A program made the translations under genes and the position numbers. From assembly GCF_016863295.1 (NCBI RefSeq), contig NZ_BOOP01000030.1, positions 62,001-126,000 of the forward strand: 64,000 nucleotides of DNA, read 5' to 3'. Of this stretch, positions 31,401 to 39,562 are shown piece after piece. The stretch comes from Planotetraspora phitsanulokensis (GTDB lineage: Bacteria; Actinomycetota; Actinomycetes; Streptosporangiales; Streptosporangiaceae). Numbering within the stretch: the first letter of the stretch is position 1; each line of letters starts with the position of its first letter. The notes beneath the pieces were generated by a model that was given only the letters and a program-made list of their open reading frames with translations, had not been told where the DNA came from and ran no database searches.

Positions 31401-32089
31401 TAGGTCAGGACGTTGCCCGCGACGCTGGCGCGTAGCGCGTTGTTGGCGTAGACGTCGTAGCCGGTGACGCCGACGTCGTCGGTGGAGGCGCCCCAGGTCA
31501 GCCTGATCTGCCCGGAGGCGGGTTCGGTGAACGACAGGTTCGACGGCGCGCTCGGGGGTTGGGTGTCTCCGGTGACCGGGCCGTACACCTCGAACTCGGA
31601 GATCTGGCCGGCCGGCCATCCGGTGTTGCCGGTGATGTTCAGCCGGACGTACCGGGTGGTGGTCGCGGTGAAGTTGATCGTCACCGTGTTGCCGGTCGCC
31701 GGGTTGAAGGTGTAGCCGGCCGAGCCCACCGTCGTGGTCGCCGGCGGATTGGAGGTGCCGGTCAGGACCGACAACGTCTGCGTCCTGGTGGCCCACGCGC
31801 TCGGGGAGGGGACCTTCAGGACGACCTGGTTCACGCTGACGGCCGAGCCGAGGTCCACCTGGATCCACTGCGGGAAGGCGTTGTTGGCGCTTTCCCAGTA
31901 GGTGTTCTGGTTGCCGTCGTTGGCGTTGCCCGCCTGGTAGACGTCCGCGAAACTGCTCGCCGTGACGGTCTTGCCGGCCGCCAGGTTCGGACCCGCGGCC
32001 GAGGCCGGCAACACCGGTCCCGCCAAAACGAGCAGGCCGGCCGCGAGCAACGCCGCGACCAGCCGTAGAACAGGGTGCTTTTTGCTCAT
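28448..32089 (-). CDS. Modular secreted GH87 alpha-1,3-glucanase (mycodextranase)
   Basis: The 1213-residue exoenzyme has a signal peptide, then discoidin-type domain 1 (about 30-173), fibronectin III (about 178-262), discoidin-type domain 2 (about 272-408), two CARDB domains (about 412-630), a beta-sandwich (about 640-790) and a right-handed beta-helix. The helix holds DGINF and TTGDDAL, giving acids Asp996, Asp1019 and Asp1020. This spacing (23 and 24) matches the catalytic triad I recall for GH87 alpha-1,3-glucanases. The substrate would be fungal or bacterial alpha-1,3-glucan. It probably acts outside the cell on fungal walls. Confidence 0.85.
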   Translation of the reverse strand: MSKKHPVLRLVAALLAAGLLVLAGPVLPASAAGPNLAAGKTVTASSFADVYQAGNANDGNQNTYWESANNAFPQWIQVDLGSAVSVNQVVLKVPSPSAWATRTQTLSVLTGTSNPPATTTVGSAGYTFNPATGNTVTINFTATTTRYVRLNITGNTGWPAGQISEFEVYGPVTGDTQPPSAPSNLSFTEPASGQIRLTWGASTDDVGVTGYDVYANNALRASVAGNVLTYTDTQPTTATVSYYVRAKDASGKQSADSNTVTRNGSGGGGGSNLAVGKPVTASGSVFTFVPANAVDDNVATYWEGASGSYPSTLAVQLGANADVNQVVVKLNPDNAWGPRTQTIQVLGREQSATTFTSLSGATAYNFSPSSGNSVTIPVSGRVADVQLRITSNTGAPAGQVAEFQIIGTAAPNPDLTVTNLSWTPAGPNETNAITLSATVRNAGTAASAADDVNFYLGGALVGTANIPGLAVNGTATVTQNIGTRGEGTYTVSARVDADNTVFEQNETNNLYTAASPLVVAQAPGPDLQVLGITSNPPNPAVGAAVSFTVAVKNRGTTASGATTVTRVAVGGTTLNTNTPSIAAGATANVAISGTWTATSGGATITATADATNVVTETNETNNAFSQAIVVGRGAAVPWVEYEAEAASYQGTLLTADPLRTFGHTNFATESSGRQSVRLNSTGQFVEFTSTNPTNSIVVRNSIPDAPNGGGIDATISLYVNGAFAQKLTLSSKHSWLYGNTDGPEALTNTPQADARRLFDEAHALLPQSYPAGTKFRLQRDATDTASFYIIDLIDLEQVAPPASQPAGCTSITAYGAVPGDGLDDTAAIQRAVTDDQNGVISCVWIPAGQWRQEQKILTDDPLNRGQYNQVGISNVTIRGAGMWHSQLYTLTEPQDVVGGINHPHEGNFGFDIDDNVQISDIAIFGSGRIRGGDGNDEGGVGLNGRFGKNTKISNVWIEHANVGVWVGRDYDNIPALWGPADGLEFSGMRIRDTYADGINFTNGTRNSKVFNSSFRTTGDDALAVWANQAVKDRVVDNTHDNHFVNNTVQLPWRANGIAIYGGYDNSIENNLIYDTMNYPGIMLATDHSPLPFSGTTLIANNAIYRGGGVFWNEDQEFGAITLFPSSLDITGVTIRDTDIYDSTYDGIQFKTGGGNMPNVAITNVKIDKSNNGAGILAMSGARGNATLTNVTITNSAKGDIVKQPGSQFTITGG

Positions 32090-32449
32090 CGCGTTCTCTA
32101 TCTCTCGTCAGGGACGCAAGGGTCGGCGCAGAGCCGTGGTGGGAGTGCTGATCTCAACGCGAAGTCGTCAACGCAGAGTCGTCAACGCAGGGTGAGGGAA
32201 GCGCTGGCCGGTGCCGCCTGAGGCGGCGACCGGCCACGCAATGCGGTAGCCGACATCACCGGGGCCTCCATGGGATGGGGGCGGGGCCGGGTGCACGGAC
32301 GCAGTGCGCTCCAACCAGAAGTTGCGGAGAATAGAGAGAAATGAACAGTGATTTGCAAGGATCTTGCAGGACGTTGCCCGTAGATTACTTTTACCCTACG
32401 GTCACGTCAACTGTTAGGAATCGGCTTTCTGCGTCGGTTTCCGGGCCTA

Positions 32450-32509
32450 TTTCTGGGCCGATTTTCTGGGCCTGTCTCTGCACGGGTTTCTGGGCCGATT
32501 TTCTGGGCC
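32450..32509. repeat. 23-bp direct repeat upstream of the glucanase gene
   Basis: A 23-bp unit rich in TTTCTGGGCC is repeated exactly, with a 37-bp period (32450-32472 and 32487-32509), in a stretch holding at least five TCTGGGCC-like words. The whole 32090-32629 gap otherwise contains only upstream DNA of the glucanase gene, with no gene I can support. Confidence 0.6.
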
Positions 32510-32629
32510 GGTTTGCTGCGCCGGGCCTCACTCGCGAGGCCCGGCGCAGAGGGGCTACTCCGCCCCGGTGACGGGAAGGAGACCGCGTTCGCCGAACACC
32601 TTCCTGGCGGGTCTCGGCGGGGGAGGTGG

Positions 32630-33045
32630 TCATGCGTGATCCGTTTCCGGCCGTGGGGACAGCAGCCGTTCGTAGTGGTCGATCTTCTTGTCCAGCGTCC
32701 GCGTTCTCCTGGAGCATCCTGATGCGCTCGTCGAGCTCGCTGCGGTGGTCGCGGAGAAGGGCCAGCCGATCGGCGACGGTGGCATCGCCGACGGCCCGCA
32801 GCCGGGCGAACCGCTGCATGTCGGCGATGGACATCCCCGTCGCGCGCAGCCGCAACAGGAACTCCACCCAGTCGAGGTCGCTCATCGCGTAGCGCCGCTG
32901 GTTGCCGGCACTACGCCCGGTCGGCTCGATCAGCCCGGCCTTCTCGTAGTAGCGCAGAGTGTCGGCCGACAAATCCGGTGCGCTCCGCCATCCGGGCGAT
33001 GGTGAGCGGCTCCCGCTCCTGCGAGAAGGCGTCTTCGCTGTTCAC
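32630..33045 (-). pseudogene. MerR-family regulator with two frameshifts
   Basis: Read with two frame corrections the sequence gives a full MerR-type protein: a GTG start, EPLTIARMAERTG, then LSADTLRYYEKAGLIEPTGR, a helical linker MQRFARLRAVGDATVADRL, and an end reading LDKKIDHYERLLSPRPETDH. Frame breaks lie near 32972 (after ERTG) and near 32695 (after ENA). Two independent indels argue for a decayed gene rather than a sequencing error, though the latter cannot be excluded. Confidence 0.78.
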
Positions 33046-33060
33046 GAAGTGACACTAGAA

Positions 33061-33078
33061 CTTGGAGTGCACTCCAGG
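33061..33078. promoter_or_regulatory. MerR-type operator palindrome
   Basis: CTTGGAGTGCACTCCAGG, a near-perfect dyad, lies just upstream of the broken MerR gene. Dyads of GGAGTGCACTCC type are the classic sites of this MerR subgroup, which usually lie in stretched-spacer promoters. No divergent target gene remains on the other side. Confidence 0.65.
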
Positions 33079-33120
33079 TCAAATGCCACGTTCCCCCGAA
33101 ACTCACCGAACGTGAGCGAC

Positions 33121-34161
33121 CTAAGCCCGCTGGCCCGGTTTGTCGACGACGGCCGCCTTGATCAGGCCGCCCCAGCCGAGAATCTGGCCCTTCTTCGTGT
33201 GCAGACTCATGTCGAGACCCGCGGAGACGTGATTCTTGACCGCGATGAAGCGGAACCCCATGTACTCATAGGTCTTCGGGTTCACGATGATCTCGCTGCG
33301 CAGGTAGCCCTCGACGATGCGGTAGAGGGTGACTCCCGGCCTCCCCTGGATGTCCGCGGCCTTCCCCTCGTATCGCACCCCAGGGATCTTCGCGAGTGCC
33401 CCGTACATCGCGGCCCGCAGCTTGGACGGCAGGGCGCTGTCCCGCATGTAGACCTCGATGATCTGGAACGCCCGGTCCGCGCGCTCCTGCTCGGACTCCT
33501 TCTCACCGCCGCTCTCCTCGTCGACCACCTTGTACACATGGTCGAGGAGCGCGTCGGCGTCGTCGGGCAGCGACAGCAGATACGGATAATCGCTGCGCGG
33601 CGAGGCACTCAGCTCCAGAGAGCCGAGATCGTGTATCTCGAGTTTCCCGTTCTCGATGGCCGCCGACTGCTTGCCGTCCGCGCGGCGCCATTGCTCGACC
33701 GTGAGGCGTCTGTCAGGCGGACCGAACAGTGAGCCGCCCGTTCCCTTCGACGACATGGCCAGGACGGTCTTCGCGTAGGACCACTGGTCCGGGCGGGGGC
33801 GTACGTCGGGCTCGGCGGCGGCCTGCTGCGCCGCCGCCTGCGCGAGGTCCTCCGCGTTCGCGACCGGGCCCAGCAGAAGCGGCCTTCGCGACTCGCCGGG
33901 CGCGGCGTGACCTCCGGTGGGACGGCCGCTCAGATCGATGTTCTGTACGACGGTGATGCCGGCCACGAGCGCGGCCGTGAGCGCACCGACCGCCATGATC
34001 CGGCGTGACACCGTCCAACTCCTGAGCGGACGTGCGTGCGGCACCGCCGTGGACTCTTGGATCAGCCGCGCGCGCAGGCGGGCCCGCGCTCCGGGGTCGT
34101 ACGGCGTGGCCTCCGGCCGGGCCGCGCGGAAGGTCGTGATCTCGTCGGTGCTCATGCCCAT
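33121..34161 (-). CDS. CU044_5270-family membrane protein (sigma-linked)
   Basis: The 346-residue protein has an N-terminal cytoplasmic segment (about 1-52), one transmembrane helix (about 53-72, RIMAVGALTAALVAGITVV) and an extracellular domain (LAQAAAQQAAAEPDVRPRPDQW, YKVVDEESG, IPGVRYEGKA). This is the CU044_5270 arrangement, which in actinobacteria nearly always follows an ECF sigma factor gene. Its start overlaps the sigma gene stop, so the two are translationally coupled. An anti-sigma-like or signal-input role is likely but not shown. Confidence 0.87.
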   Translation of the reverse strand: MGMSTDEITTFRAARPEATPYDPGARARLRARLIQESTAVPHARPLRSWTVSRRIMAVGALTAALVAGITVVQNIDLSGRPTGGHAAPGESRRPLLLGPVANAEDLAQAAAQQAAAEPDVRPRPDQWSYAKTVLAMSSKGTGGSLFGPPDRRLTVEQWRRADGKQSAAIENGKLEIHDLGSLELSASPRSDYPYLLSLPDDADALLDHVYKVVDEESGGEKESEQERADRAFQIIEVYMRDSALPSKLRAAMYGALAKIPGVRYEGKAADIQGRPGVTLYRIVEGYLRSEIIVNPKTYEYMGFRFIAVKNHVSAGLDMSLHTKKGQILGWGGLIKAAVVDKPGQRA

Positions 34162-34769
34162 GATTCCTCGTTCGTCGCCATCGGATCGGTGCCGCCGAGA
34201 GCGCGACGCACCTTCTTACGGATTCGGTGCAACCGGGACCGGACGGTCCCGACGGGCACCCCGAGCGCCTGGGCCGCCTCCTCATAGGTGAGGTCCGCCC
34301 AGGCGATGAGCAGCAGCAGGTCGCGGTCGGCCGCCGACAGCCGGGCCAGCACCGCGGCGAGCCGGGGTTGCAGCCGCTCAGCGGTCACTTTGGAGTCGCT
34401 GCGCTCGGCGAACGACTCGGCCGAGGAATGCGCCTCGCCGCGGGCCAGCGTCCGGTTGCGCCGGATCTCCGCCCGCCGGTGCTCGCGTATGGCATGGGTC
34501 GCGATGCCGTACAGCCACGGGCGGGCGTCCGGGCGCTCCGGATCGTAGGTGCCCCGCTTGCGGAAGGCCGTGAGGAACGTCTCGGCGACGACGTCCTCGG
34601 CCGTCTCCGGCCCGAGCCGCCGGACGGCATAGCGATAGATCTCGTCGTTGTGGCGGTCGAAGACGGCCGCGAACCGCTCCGGCACTTCCAGGGACTGCTC
34701 GAGCAGCGCCGCGTCGGTCATGCCCTCCGCGAAGGCGTACGGTCCCGTGTCAGGCGGGGCGATCAACAT
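34152..34769 (-). CDS. ECF-type RNA polymerase sigma factor
   Basis: The 205-residue sigma-70-family factor has region 2 (DRHNDEIYRYAVRRLG, AEDVVAETFLTAFRK) and region 4 (LTYEEAAQALGVPVGTVRS, LHRIRKKVRR). The linker is short, with no region 3, as in ECF factors. A second start 16 codons in (MTDAALLEQ) is possible. It is coupled to the CU044_5270 gene downstream, the probable regulator of its activity. Promoter targets cannot be deduced from this window. Confidence 0.92.
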   Translation of the reverse strand: MLIAPPDTGPYAFAEGMTDAALLEQSLEVPERFAAVFDRHNDEIYRYAVRRLGPETAEDVVAETFLTAFRKRGTYDPERPDARPWLYGIATHAIREHRRAEIRRNRTLARGEAHSSAESFAERSDSKVTAERLQPRLAAVLARLSAADRDLLLLIAWADLTYEEAAQALGVPVGTVRSRLHRIRKKVRRALGGTDPMATNEESWA

Positions 34770-34965
34770 TCACCACATCCGTTCATGGGCGTCCTTTCCG
34801 AGTGGGTTTCATCCCGTACTCGACACACCTCCGCCCGGCGGTTCCCTCTATTTCGTGAGAGCGGGCCTGCCGGCCTGCCATTGCGGGTGTCGGCCGTGGT
34901 CCCCGGCGTCGGCGCTTCGCACGTGCCCGGGCCGGATTTGCCGAAGCGCCGGTCATGTGGCTTCG

Positions 34966-36063
34966 ATGAATCCCATGCCCCGTCCGCTCCACTCCCTTAT
35001 GCGCCGCTTTCGACTGATCCGCCGAACGACCGTCACCGTCTCGACGATCCTGGTGCTCAGCTCTCTCGCACTGACAGGCTGCACCGGTTCGGCCGAGCCG
35101 CCGTCGTTGCCGCCCGCCGGCGTCTACGACCACGGCCCGGCGGATGAGGACTCATCGGCCAAGCCGGCCCCGACCGACGGCCCAGCCGGCGCCGTCACAC
35201 GGCCGTTGCGGGAGGCCGGTTGGTTCTGCGCGCAGGTCAGAGCCAATGCGGACGGCCGTGCGCTGTGGTGCAGGATCGCTCGTCGCGACGAGACGGACAC
35301 GGCCCATTCGCAGGAGGCGCAGTTCCTGCTCGACCACGACGATCAGCTCGCCTGGGCGTGGTTTCCGCCTCCCCAGTCGTCGGCGGACCGTGAGGAGTGG
35401 GAACAGGTCCCCGCCACCGCGGCACCGGCGCTGACCGGGATCTGGCCCGACTCCGGCGACCGCGTACGGCAGGAGATCGACGACTTCGTTCGCGACCTCC
35501 AGGACCACGAGGGGCGGTTCAGCGACGGGATACCTCACGCTGGATGGCGGGACGCGCACGCGGACTACGACTATTCGGGGATCAACGGACTGATCGTCAC
35601 CGCCAGGGACGCCTCCGTACGGCGCTGGCCGTTCGGCGCCGAGCACTACGCGACCACGATGAGCTCCGCCGTGGACGACCTTCGCGCGGGTGGCTACGAC
35701 TGCGCCTATCCGCCCCAGCAGAACTGCAACCGTCCCCAGTCGAACGGCTACTTCCGGGTCGGCCTCCACGGTGATCAGATCGTCTCGGCCCAGTTCGGCA
35801 TCGGCAGCCTGATCGAGTCGGGACGGCAGACGCATCCGCTCAGCCAGGAGTTCCCGCACGGGCTCACCTTTCTCACCGAGGCGGTTCGCGGGCCGGTCAC
35901 CGAACGGATCGAACAGTCACGGCGGACCGGCACCGGCTTCACCGGCATCGTGGCCGGGACGATTGTGATCATCGACGCGAGCCGGGGCGCCGTCGACGGA
36001 GACGACCTCGTCGCGTACTTCGACATCCAGATCGGCGCGCCGCTGACCGCGACCCGCGGCTGA
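34966..36063 (+). CDS. Putative lipoprotein of unknown function
   Basis: The 365-residue protein begins with an arginine-rich stretch and a hydrophobic core ending in the lipobox LALTGC, so it is predicted to be anchored outside the membrane. The rest is an acidic domain with several aromatic clusters (WFCAQVRAN, LWCRIARRDETD, HADYDYSGINGL) and no recognised family. The long in-frame upstream extension lies over the divergent sigma gene and is not coding. It is divergent from the sigma operon, 196 bp away. Confidence 0.72.
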   Translation: MNPMPRPLHSLMRRFRLIRRTTVTVSTILVLSSLALTGCTGSAEPPSLPPAGVYDHGPADEDSSAKPAPTDGPAGAVTRPLREAGWFCAQVRANADGRALWCRIARRDETDTAHSQEAQFLLDHDDQLAWAWFPPPQSSADREEWEQVPATAAPALTGIWPDSGDRVRQEIDDFVRDLQDHEGRFSDGIPHAGWRDAHADYDYSGINGLIVTARDASVRRWPFGAEHYATTMSSAVDDLRAGGYDCAYPPQQNCNRPQSNGYFRVGLHGDQIVSAQFGIGSLIESGRQTHPLSQEFPHGLTFLTEAVRGPVTERIEQSRRTGTGFTGIVAGTIVIIDASRGAVDGDDLVAYFDIQIGAPLTATRG

Positions 36064-36109
36064 TCACAGGAGGCCTGAGCAGTGCGGACGCCTGACTCGA
36101 AGATCGGAA

Positions 36110-36142
36110 AAGCCCCTTCCCCGATTCGCGGGGAAGGGGCTT
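36110..36142. terminator. Bidirectional terminator between convergent genes
   Basis: Perfect 13-bp arms (AAGCCCCTTCCCC and GGGGAAGGGGCTT) around a 7-base loop, between the lipoprotein gene and the RTX-like gene, which converge here. Confidence 0.82.
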
Positions 36143-36181
36143 CGCCCTGGCGAGGCTCGAGGTTCTGACGAGCACCACCTG

Positions 36182-37042
36182 TCAGTTCTGACGGAGGACG
36201 TTCCTGCCGGGACCGCCGGAGAGCCCGTCCTTGCCGGGCCCGCCGTACAACCTGTCGTTGCCGCTGTTCCCGTACAGCTTGTCGTTGCCGCTGTTGCCGT
36301 ACACGAGGTCGTTGCCCTTGCCTCCGTACAGGAGGTCGTTGCCGATCCCGCCGTAGATCCTGTCGTTGCCGTCGTTGCCGTACAGGATCTGGCCGCCGGT
36401 ACCGCCGCGGAGCACGTCGTTGCCCTTGCCGCCTTCCACGCGGGTGTAGTTGCCGCTGGCGTAGACCGTGTCGTTTCCGTCACCGGCGAAGACCATCGAG
36501 GCCTCGCCCGCCGCGATGGTGTCGTCGCCCGCCTGGCCCCAGACCTGGTTGCCGTCGACCCTGCCGGTGACGGTCAGCCGGTCCTTGCCGGTGCCGAGAT
36601 AGATCATGTTGAAGTAGTAGACCTGGCCGGTGGTGTTGCGTAAGGCGACGGTGTCGTTGCCGTCGCGAAGGTCCATCTTCATGGTGGAGTACGGGTCCTG
36701 GCTGTCCAGGGTGGCGACCTTGCAGGAGACCTGGGTGCGGTCCGCACTGGTGGGGTAGCCGCAGCCGGTTCCCGCCTGGATCGGGACGACGTCGTCGATC
36801 ACATAGACGATGTCCGTGTAGCCGCTGGTGAACGACTCCGTGACGGTCACCTTGTTGGTCTGGCCGGCGGCCGCCGTGTAGAAGAGTCGAAGACCGTTGT
36901 CGCCGACCGCGGCGGTGGCCGGCTGCGTCGCGGCACCGGCCGTGCCGGCCAGGGCGACCGGGACGGCGAGCCCCGTGCCGAGAGCCAGCGTCAGCGCCGA
37001 TGCGGCGCGGAGCACCCGGCGGCTGACGAGGTGAGAGGGCAT
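36182..37042 (-). CDS. Secreted RTX-like calcium-binding repeat protein
   Basis: The 286-residue protein has a signal peptide (about 1-38, ending AGAA), a beta-rich N-terminal domain, and then from about residue 165 a run of nine-residue GGxGNDxLY repeats (GGKGNDVLR, GGIGNDLLY, GGKGNDLVY). These form a parallel beta-roll binding Ca2+ in each turn. The repeats are canonical but short, with no adjacent type I secretion genes, so export is by Sec. Possibly an extracellular calcium-dependent structural or adhesive protein. Confidence 0.85.
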   Translation of the reverse strand: MPSHLVSRRVLRAASALTLALGTGLAVPVALAGTAGAATQPATAAVGDNGLRLFYTAAAGQTNKVTVTESFTSGYTDIVYVIDDVVPIQAGTGCGYPTSADRTQVSCKVATLDSQDPYSTMKMDLRDGNDTVALRNTTGQVYYFNMIYLGTGKDRLTVTGRVDGNQVWGQAGDDTIAAGEASMVFAGDGNDTVYASGNYTRVEGGKGNDVLRGGTGGQILYGNDGNDRIYGGIGNDLLYGGKGNDLVYGNSGNDKLYGNSGNDRLYGGPGKDGLSGGPGRNVLRQN

Positions 37043-37257
37043 TCCGTAACCTCCCTGTGGGCTTTGGCGGATCCTTCACAACATGTGACTCCCGCCGCGT
37101 GCCCCTGGTTCTCCGTCGGCGCGGGAAAGTGAGATGAACACTCGGCCAACGCCCGCGTCAGGACGACCGAGCGTGGCGAGCCTTCAGGTGAAGGACGCGA
37201 ACGCGTGGAAGCCCGCATCGGCGGGCGCTCGTTTCGGCGTCGTCCTGACCCGATCCG

Positions 37258-37641
37258 CTAGGCCGGGCCGGCCACACCGATCAGGTTGCCTTCGGGATCG
37301 GTGAAGTGCCCGACCACGAGTCCGGTTCCCGGGGCTCGGGACGGGCCCATCGTGCGCGTCCCTCCCAGGCTCTCCGCCTTCCGCAGCGCCGCCTCCACGT
37401 CGGGGACGCCGACGTAGAAGACGGTGTGCGCGCCGTACCCCGAGCCGCCGCCGACGCCGCCGGGGATCCCGGGCCCATCGGTCTGCCGCTGCTCGACGAA
37501 CCCGTATTCGCCCTGCTCGGAGACTTCTGCGGCGACGGGGCCGCTCGTGTCGAACTCCCACCCGAACAGTTCGCCGTAGTAGCCGCGGAGCTTCGCCGGG
37601 TCGGTGCCGATGATCTCGAAGTGCACGACGGGCTGTCCCAT
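37258..37641 (-). CDS. VOC-family (glyoxalase-like) protein
   Basis: The 127-residue single-VOC protein starts MGQPVVHFEIIGTDPAKLRGYYGELFGW and ends HFTDPEGNLIGVAGPA, the two beta-alpha-beta-beta halves of the vicinal oxygen chelate fold. Metal ligands would be the His of VVHFEI and the Glu of DPEGN. Function may be resistance or isomerisation; it is unknown. The longer ORF upstream start crosses the divergent promoter and is not used. It is paired with the HxlR-type regulator. Confidence 0.88.
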   Translation of the reverse strand: MGQPVVHFEIIGTDPAKLRGYYGELFGWEFDTSGPVAAEVSEQGEYGFVEQRQTDGPGIPGGVGGGSGYGAHTVFYVGVPDVEAALRKAESLGGTRTMGPSRAPGTGLVVGHFTDPEGNLIGVAGPA

Positions 37642-37764
37642 GGTCCGTCCCTTCCGCGCCGGTCGACCCGGCGCCGACTGTGCTTCGCCGTCCCGTCCCC
37701 TGCTTGCCTGCTCCGGGTTCCGGTCCGGCCGGATGTCCCCAACGTAGCAGCGATGATTGTTAAT

Positions 37765-37779
37765 AACCACTATCTGGTT
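37765..37779. promoter_or_regulatory. AACCA/TGGTT dyad in the VOC-HxlR divergent promoter
   Basis: AACCA and TGGTT, separated by CTATC, lie in an AT-rich island between the two divergent genes (GTTAATAACC before it). This is a likely operator and -10 region for one or both genes. Confidence 0.45.
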
Positions 37780-37807
37780 GTACGGTGAAACCACGAAAGG
37801 GGTGGGC

Positions 37808-38479
37808 ATGCCGACGAGCCGCAGCTACGGGGACGCCTGCGGGATAGCCCGTGCCCTCGACGTCGTCGGGGAACGGTGGGCCCTGCTGGTCGTGCGGGAA
37901 CTCCTGCTCGGGCCGCAGCGGTTCTCCGACCTGCGCCGCGCCCTGCCCGGGGCGAGCTCGAACATCGTCGCCGACCGCCTCCGCGAGCTCGAGGGCCACG
38001 GCGTGATCATGCGCCGTCGGCTGCCACCCCCGGCGGGCTCCCAGGTGTACGAACTCAGCGAACGGGGCCGGGAACTCGAGCCCGCGATCCTCGCGCTGGG
38101 CGTCTGGGGGGTCCGCGTCCCGTTCCCGCCCGGCCCGACGACCCTCAGCGCCACGTCCGTGCTGCTGTACCTGCGGAGCGCGGGACGACCCGACCCCGCG
38201 TCGGCGCCCGCCGTCATCCGTCTCGAACTCTCCGGCAACGTGTGGACGGTCAGGGCGGCCGGTGGCCGCGTGGACGTGACGCCCGGTGAGCCCGCCCAGG
38301 CGGACGCGTCACTCCGTGCCGATCCGAAGACGTTCAACGACCTCCTCGACGACCCGGCCGGGCTCGACGCCGCCGTGACCGGGGGAAGCGTCGACGCCAC
38401 GGGGGACCTTCGGGCGTTGTCCCTGCTCCTGCGGTCGGTCGCCGACCAGGCCTCCGCCGCGTCGCAGGGGGCCTGCTGA
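37808..38479 (+). CDS. HxlR-family regulator with SCP2-like C-terminal domain
   Basis: The 223-residue regulator has an HxlR winged helix (CGIARALDVVGERWALLVVR, RFSDLRRALPGASSNIVADR) with the early cysteine found in redox- or aldehyde-sensing HxlR proteins (CGIARA). The C-terminal 110 residues look like an SCP2-type ligand-binding fold (LRADPKTFNDLLDDPAGLD). It is divergent from the VOC gene and probably controls it. The start follows GGGGTGGGC. Confidence 0.9.
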   Translation: MPTSRSYGDACGIARALDVVGERWALLVVRELLLGPQRFSDLRRALPGASSNIVADRLRELEGHGVIMRRRLPPPAGSQVYELSERGRELEPAILALGVWGVRVPFPPGPTTLSATSVLLYLRSAGRPDPASAPAVIRLELSGNVWTVRAAGGRVDVTPGEPAQADASLRADPKTFNDLLDDPAGLDAAVTGGSVDATGDLRALSLLLRSVADQASAASQGAC

Positions 38480-38570
38480 GGCGGCACGACGTCGTCCGTA
38501 CCGACGGCAGCGAGCGCGCCATCGCCTGACGGCGATCACCGCATGGGGGCGCTGCGGGCGATATCTCCCC

Positions 38571-38590
38571 TTCACGAGGGTGCTCGTGAA
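38571..38590. repeat. Perfect 8-bp-arm inverted repeat upstream of a membrane gene
   Basis: TTCACGAG and CTCGTGAA flank a 4-base loop, about 100 bases before the membrane-protein start and after the HxlR stop. It could be the HxlR terminator or an operator. Confidence 0.35.
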
Positions 38591-38691
38591 ATGCCCCTTC
38601 TTCACGCCGGTCAACGGCCTGATAATCAGCCCGTGCCCGTTTCACGCAGAATGCCTGCCGTTCCCCGCGAAATGACATGACAGGGGAAGCC

Positions 38692-39414
38692 ATGCGCCCG
38701 CACCAGGAGACGTCGGTCCTGCGGGAGCCGTATCGGATCGCGGGCTTGTGGGTGCGGGTGATCCTCCTGGTCGTGCTGCTGTGGGGTGGCCTTCTCACAG
38801 TTCTCAGCGCGAATCCTCGGGAGCGTTCCGCCGCGGACTTCCAGGCGGCGCTGCGCGCGAAACAGGTCACATACGTCCTCTACGAGGGCGACGACAATCA
38901 CGTGCGCGGTTGGCGCTGGTCCACGGGCCCTCTGCTCTGGTACCGGGCGCAAGAGCTGACGCGGCCGACCCCCATGAGGCCTGACCTGACGGTCGAGCTC
39001 GACACGGTGGATCCGCGTCCGGTGGTGCGCTGGGTTTCCGGCCATGACAACACGCTGGGACCGTTTCCCAACTGGCCGTTCCAGGTTCCCGAGCCGACCG
39101 CGAACCTGCTGGTCAAGGTGGCATGGATCGCCACGTTCGTGATCATGATCGGTACGGCGCGGCCCCGCCTGGGCAATCGATGGGCGTGGTTCTGGCTTTT
39201 CACGATCGGTGAGATCGGCGCCATCATGTTCCTGTTCTCCGAGCCCCGTGCGGTGTGGCGCGGGCTCGGACCTCAGGGACCCGACCCTGGCCGGATGGGC
39301 GGCGGCCGAGGCTTCTTGATGGCCATCTGTCTCAACTGGCTGATCTCCATCGTCGCCTTTGTGGGGATCTTCGGCGGGGTGCAGACCCTGCTCGACGTCC
39401 TGGTGCGGCCCTGA
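38692..39414 (+). CDS. Multi-pass membrane protein of unknown function
   Basis: The 240-residue protein has hydrophobic helices near 20-40, 140-160, 170-185 and 212-232, separated by a large extracytoplasmic loop (residues about 45-130). No family is recognised. The chosen ATG has AGGGGAAG just upstream; another ATG five codons earlier is possible. It seems to be a single-gene unit. Confidence 0.62.
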   Translation: MRPHQETSVLREPYRIAGLWVRVILLVVLLWGGLLTVLSANPRERSAADFQAALRAKQVTYVLYEGDDNHVRGWRWSTGPLLWYRAQELTRPTPMRPDLTVELDTVDPRPVVRWVSGHDNTLGPFPNWPFQVPEPTANLLVKVAWIATFVIMIGTARPRLGNRWAWFWLFTIGEIGAIMFLFSEPRAVWRGLGPQGPDPGRMGGGRGFLMAICLNWLISIVAFVGIFGGVQTLLDVLVRP

Positions 39415-39432
39415 CCATGGAAGGCCGATCGG

Positions 39433-39495
39433 CGGAAGCAGTTTTCCCTGCGGGGGCTGGAGCGGGACGGGCTGGTGACGCGGGGGCCGGCGTGA
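39433..39495 (+). pseudogene. HxlR-type recognition-helix remnant
   Basis: A 20-codon stretch reads KQFSLRGLERDGLVTRGPA then stop, very like the L-R-x-LERDGLV segment of HxlR winged helices. Nothing upstream extends it, so it would be a scrap of a second regulator. Weak. Confidence 0.28.
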
Positions 39496-39562
39496 TTGGC
39501 CGCGACCCTTCCGGTGGAGGGACGGCCTTCCGCGGCCTTCGTCTGAACTAGCGTGGCCCCCC

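Noticed and set aside
36145-36170. Possible second tRNA-Ser att scar after the 36.1-kb terminator
   Set aside because: CTGGCGAGGCTC resembles the start of the tRNA-Ser 3' end, but no T arm follows.
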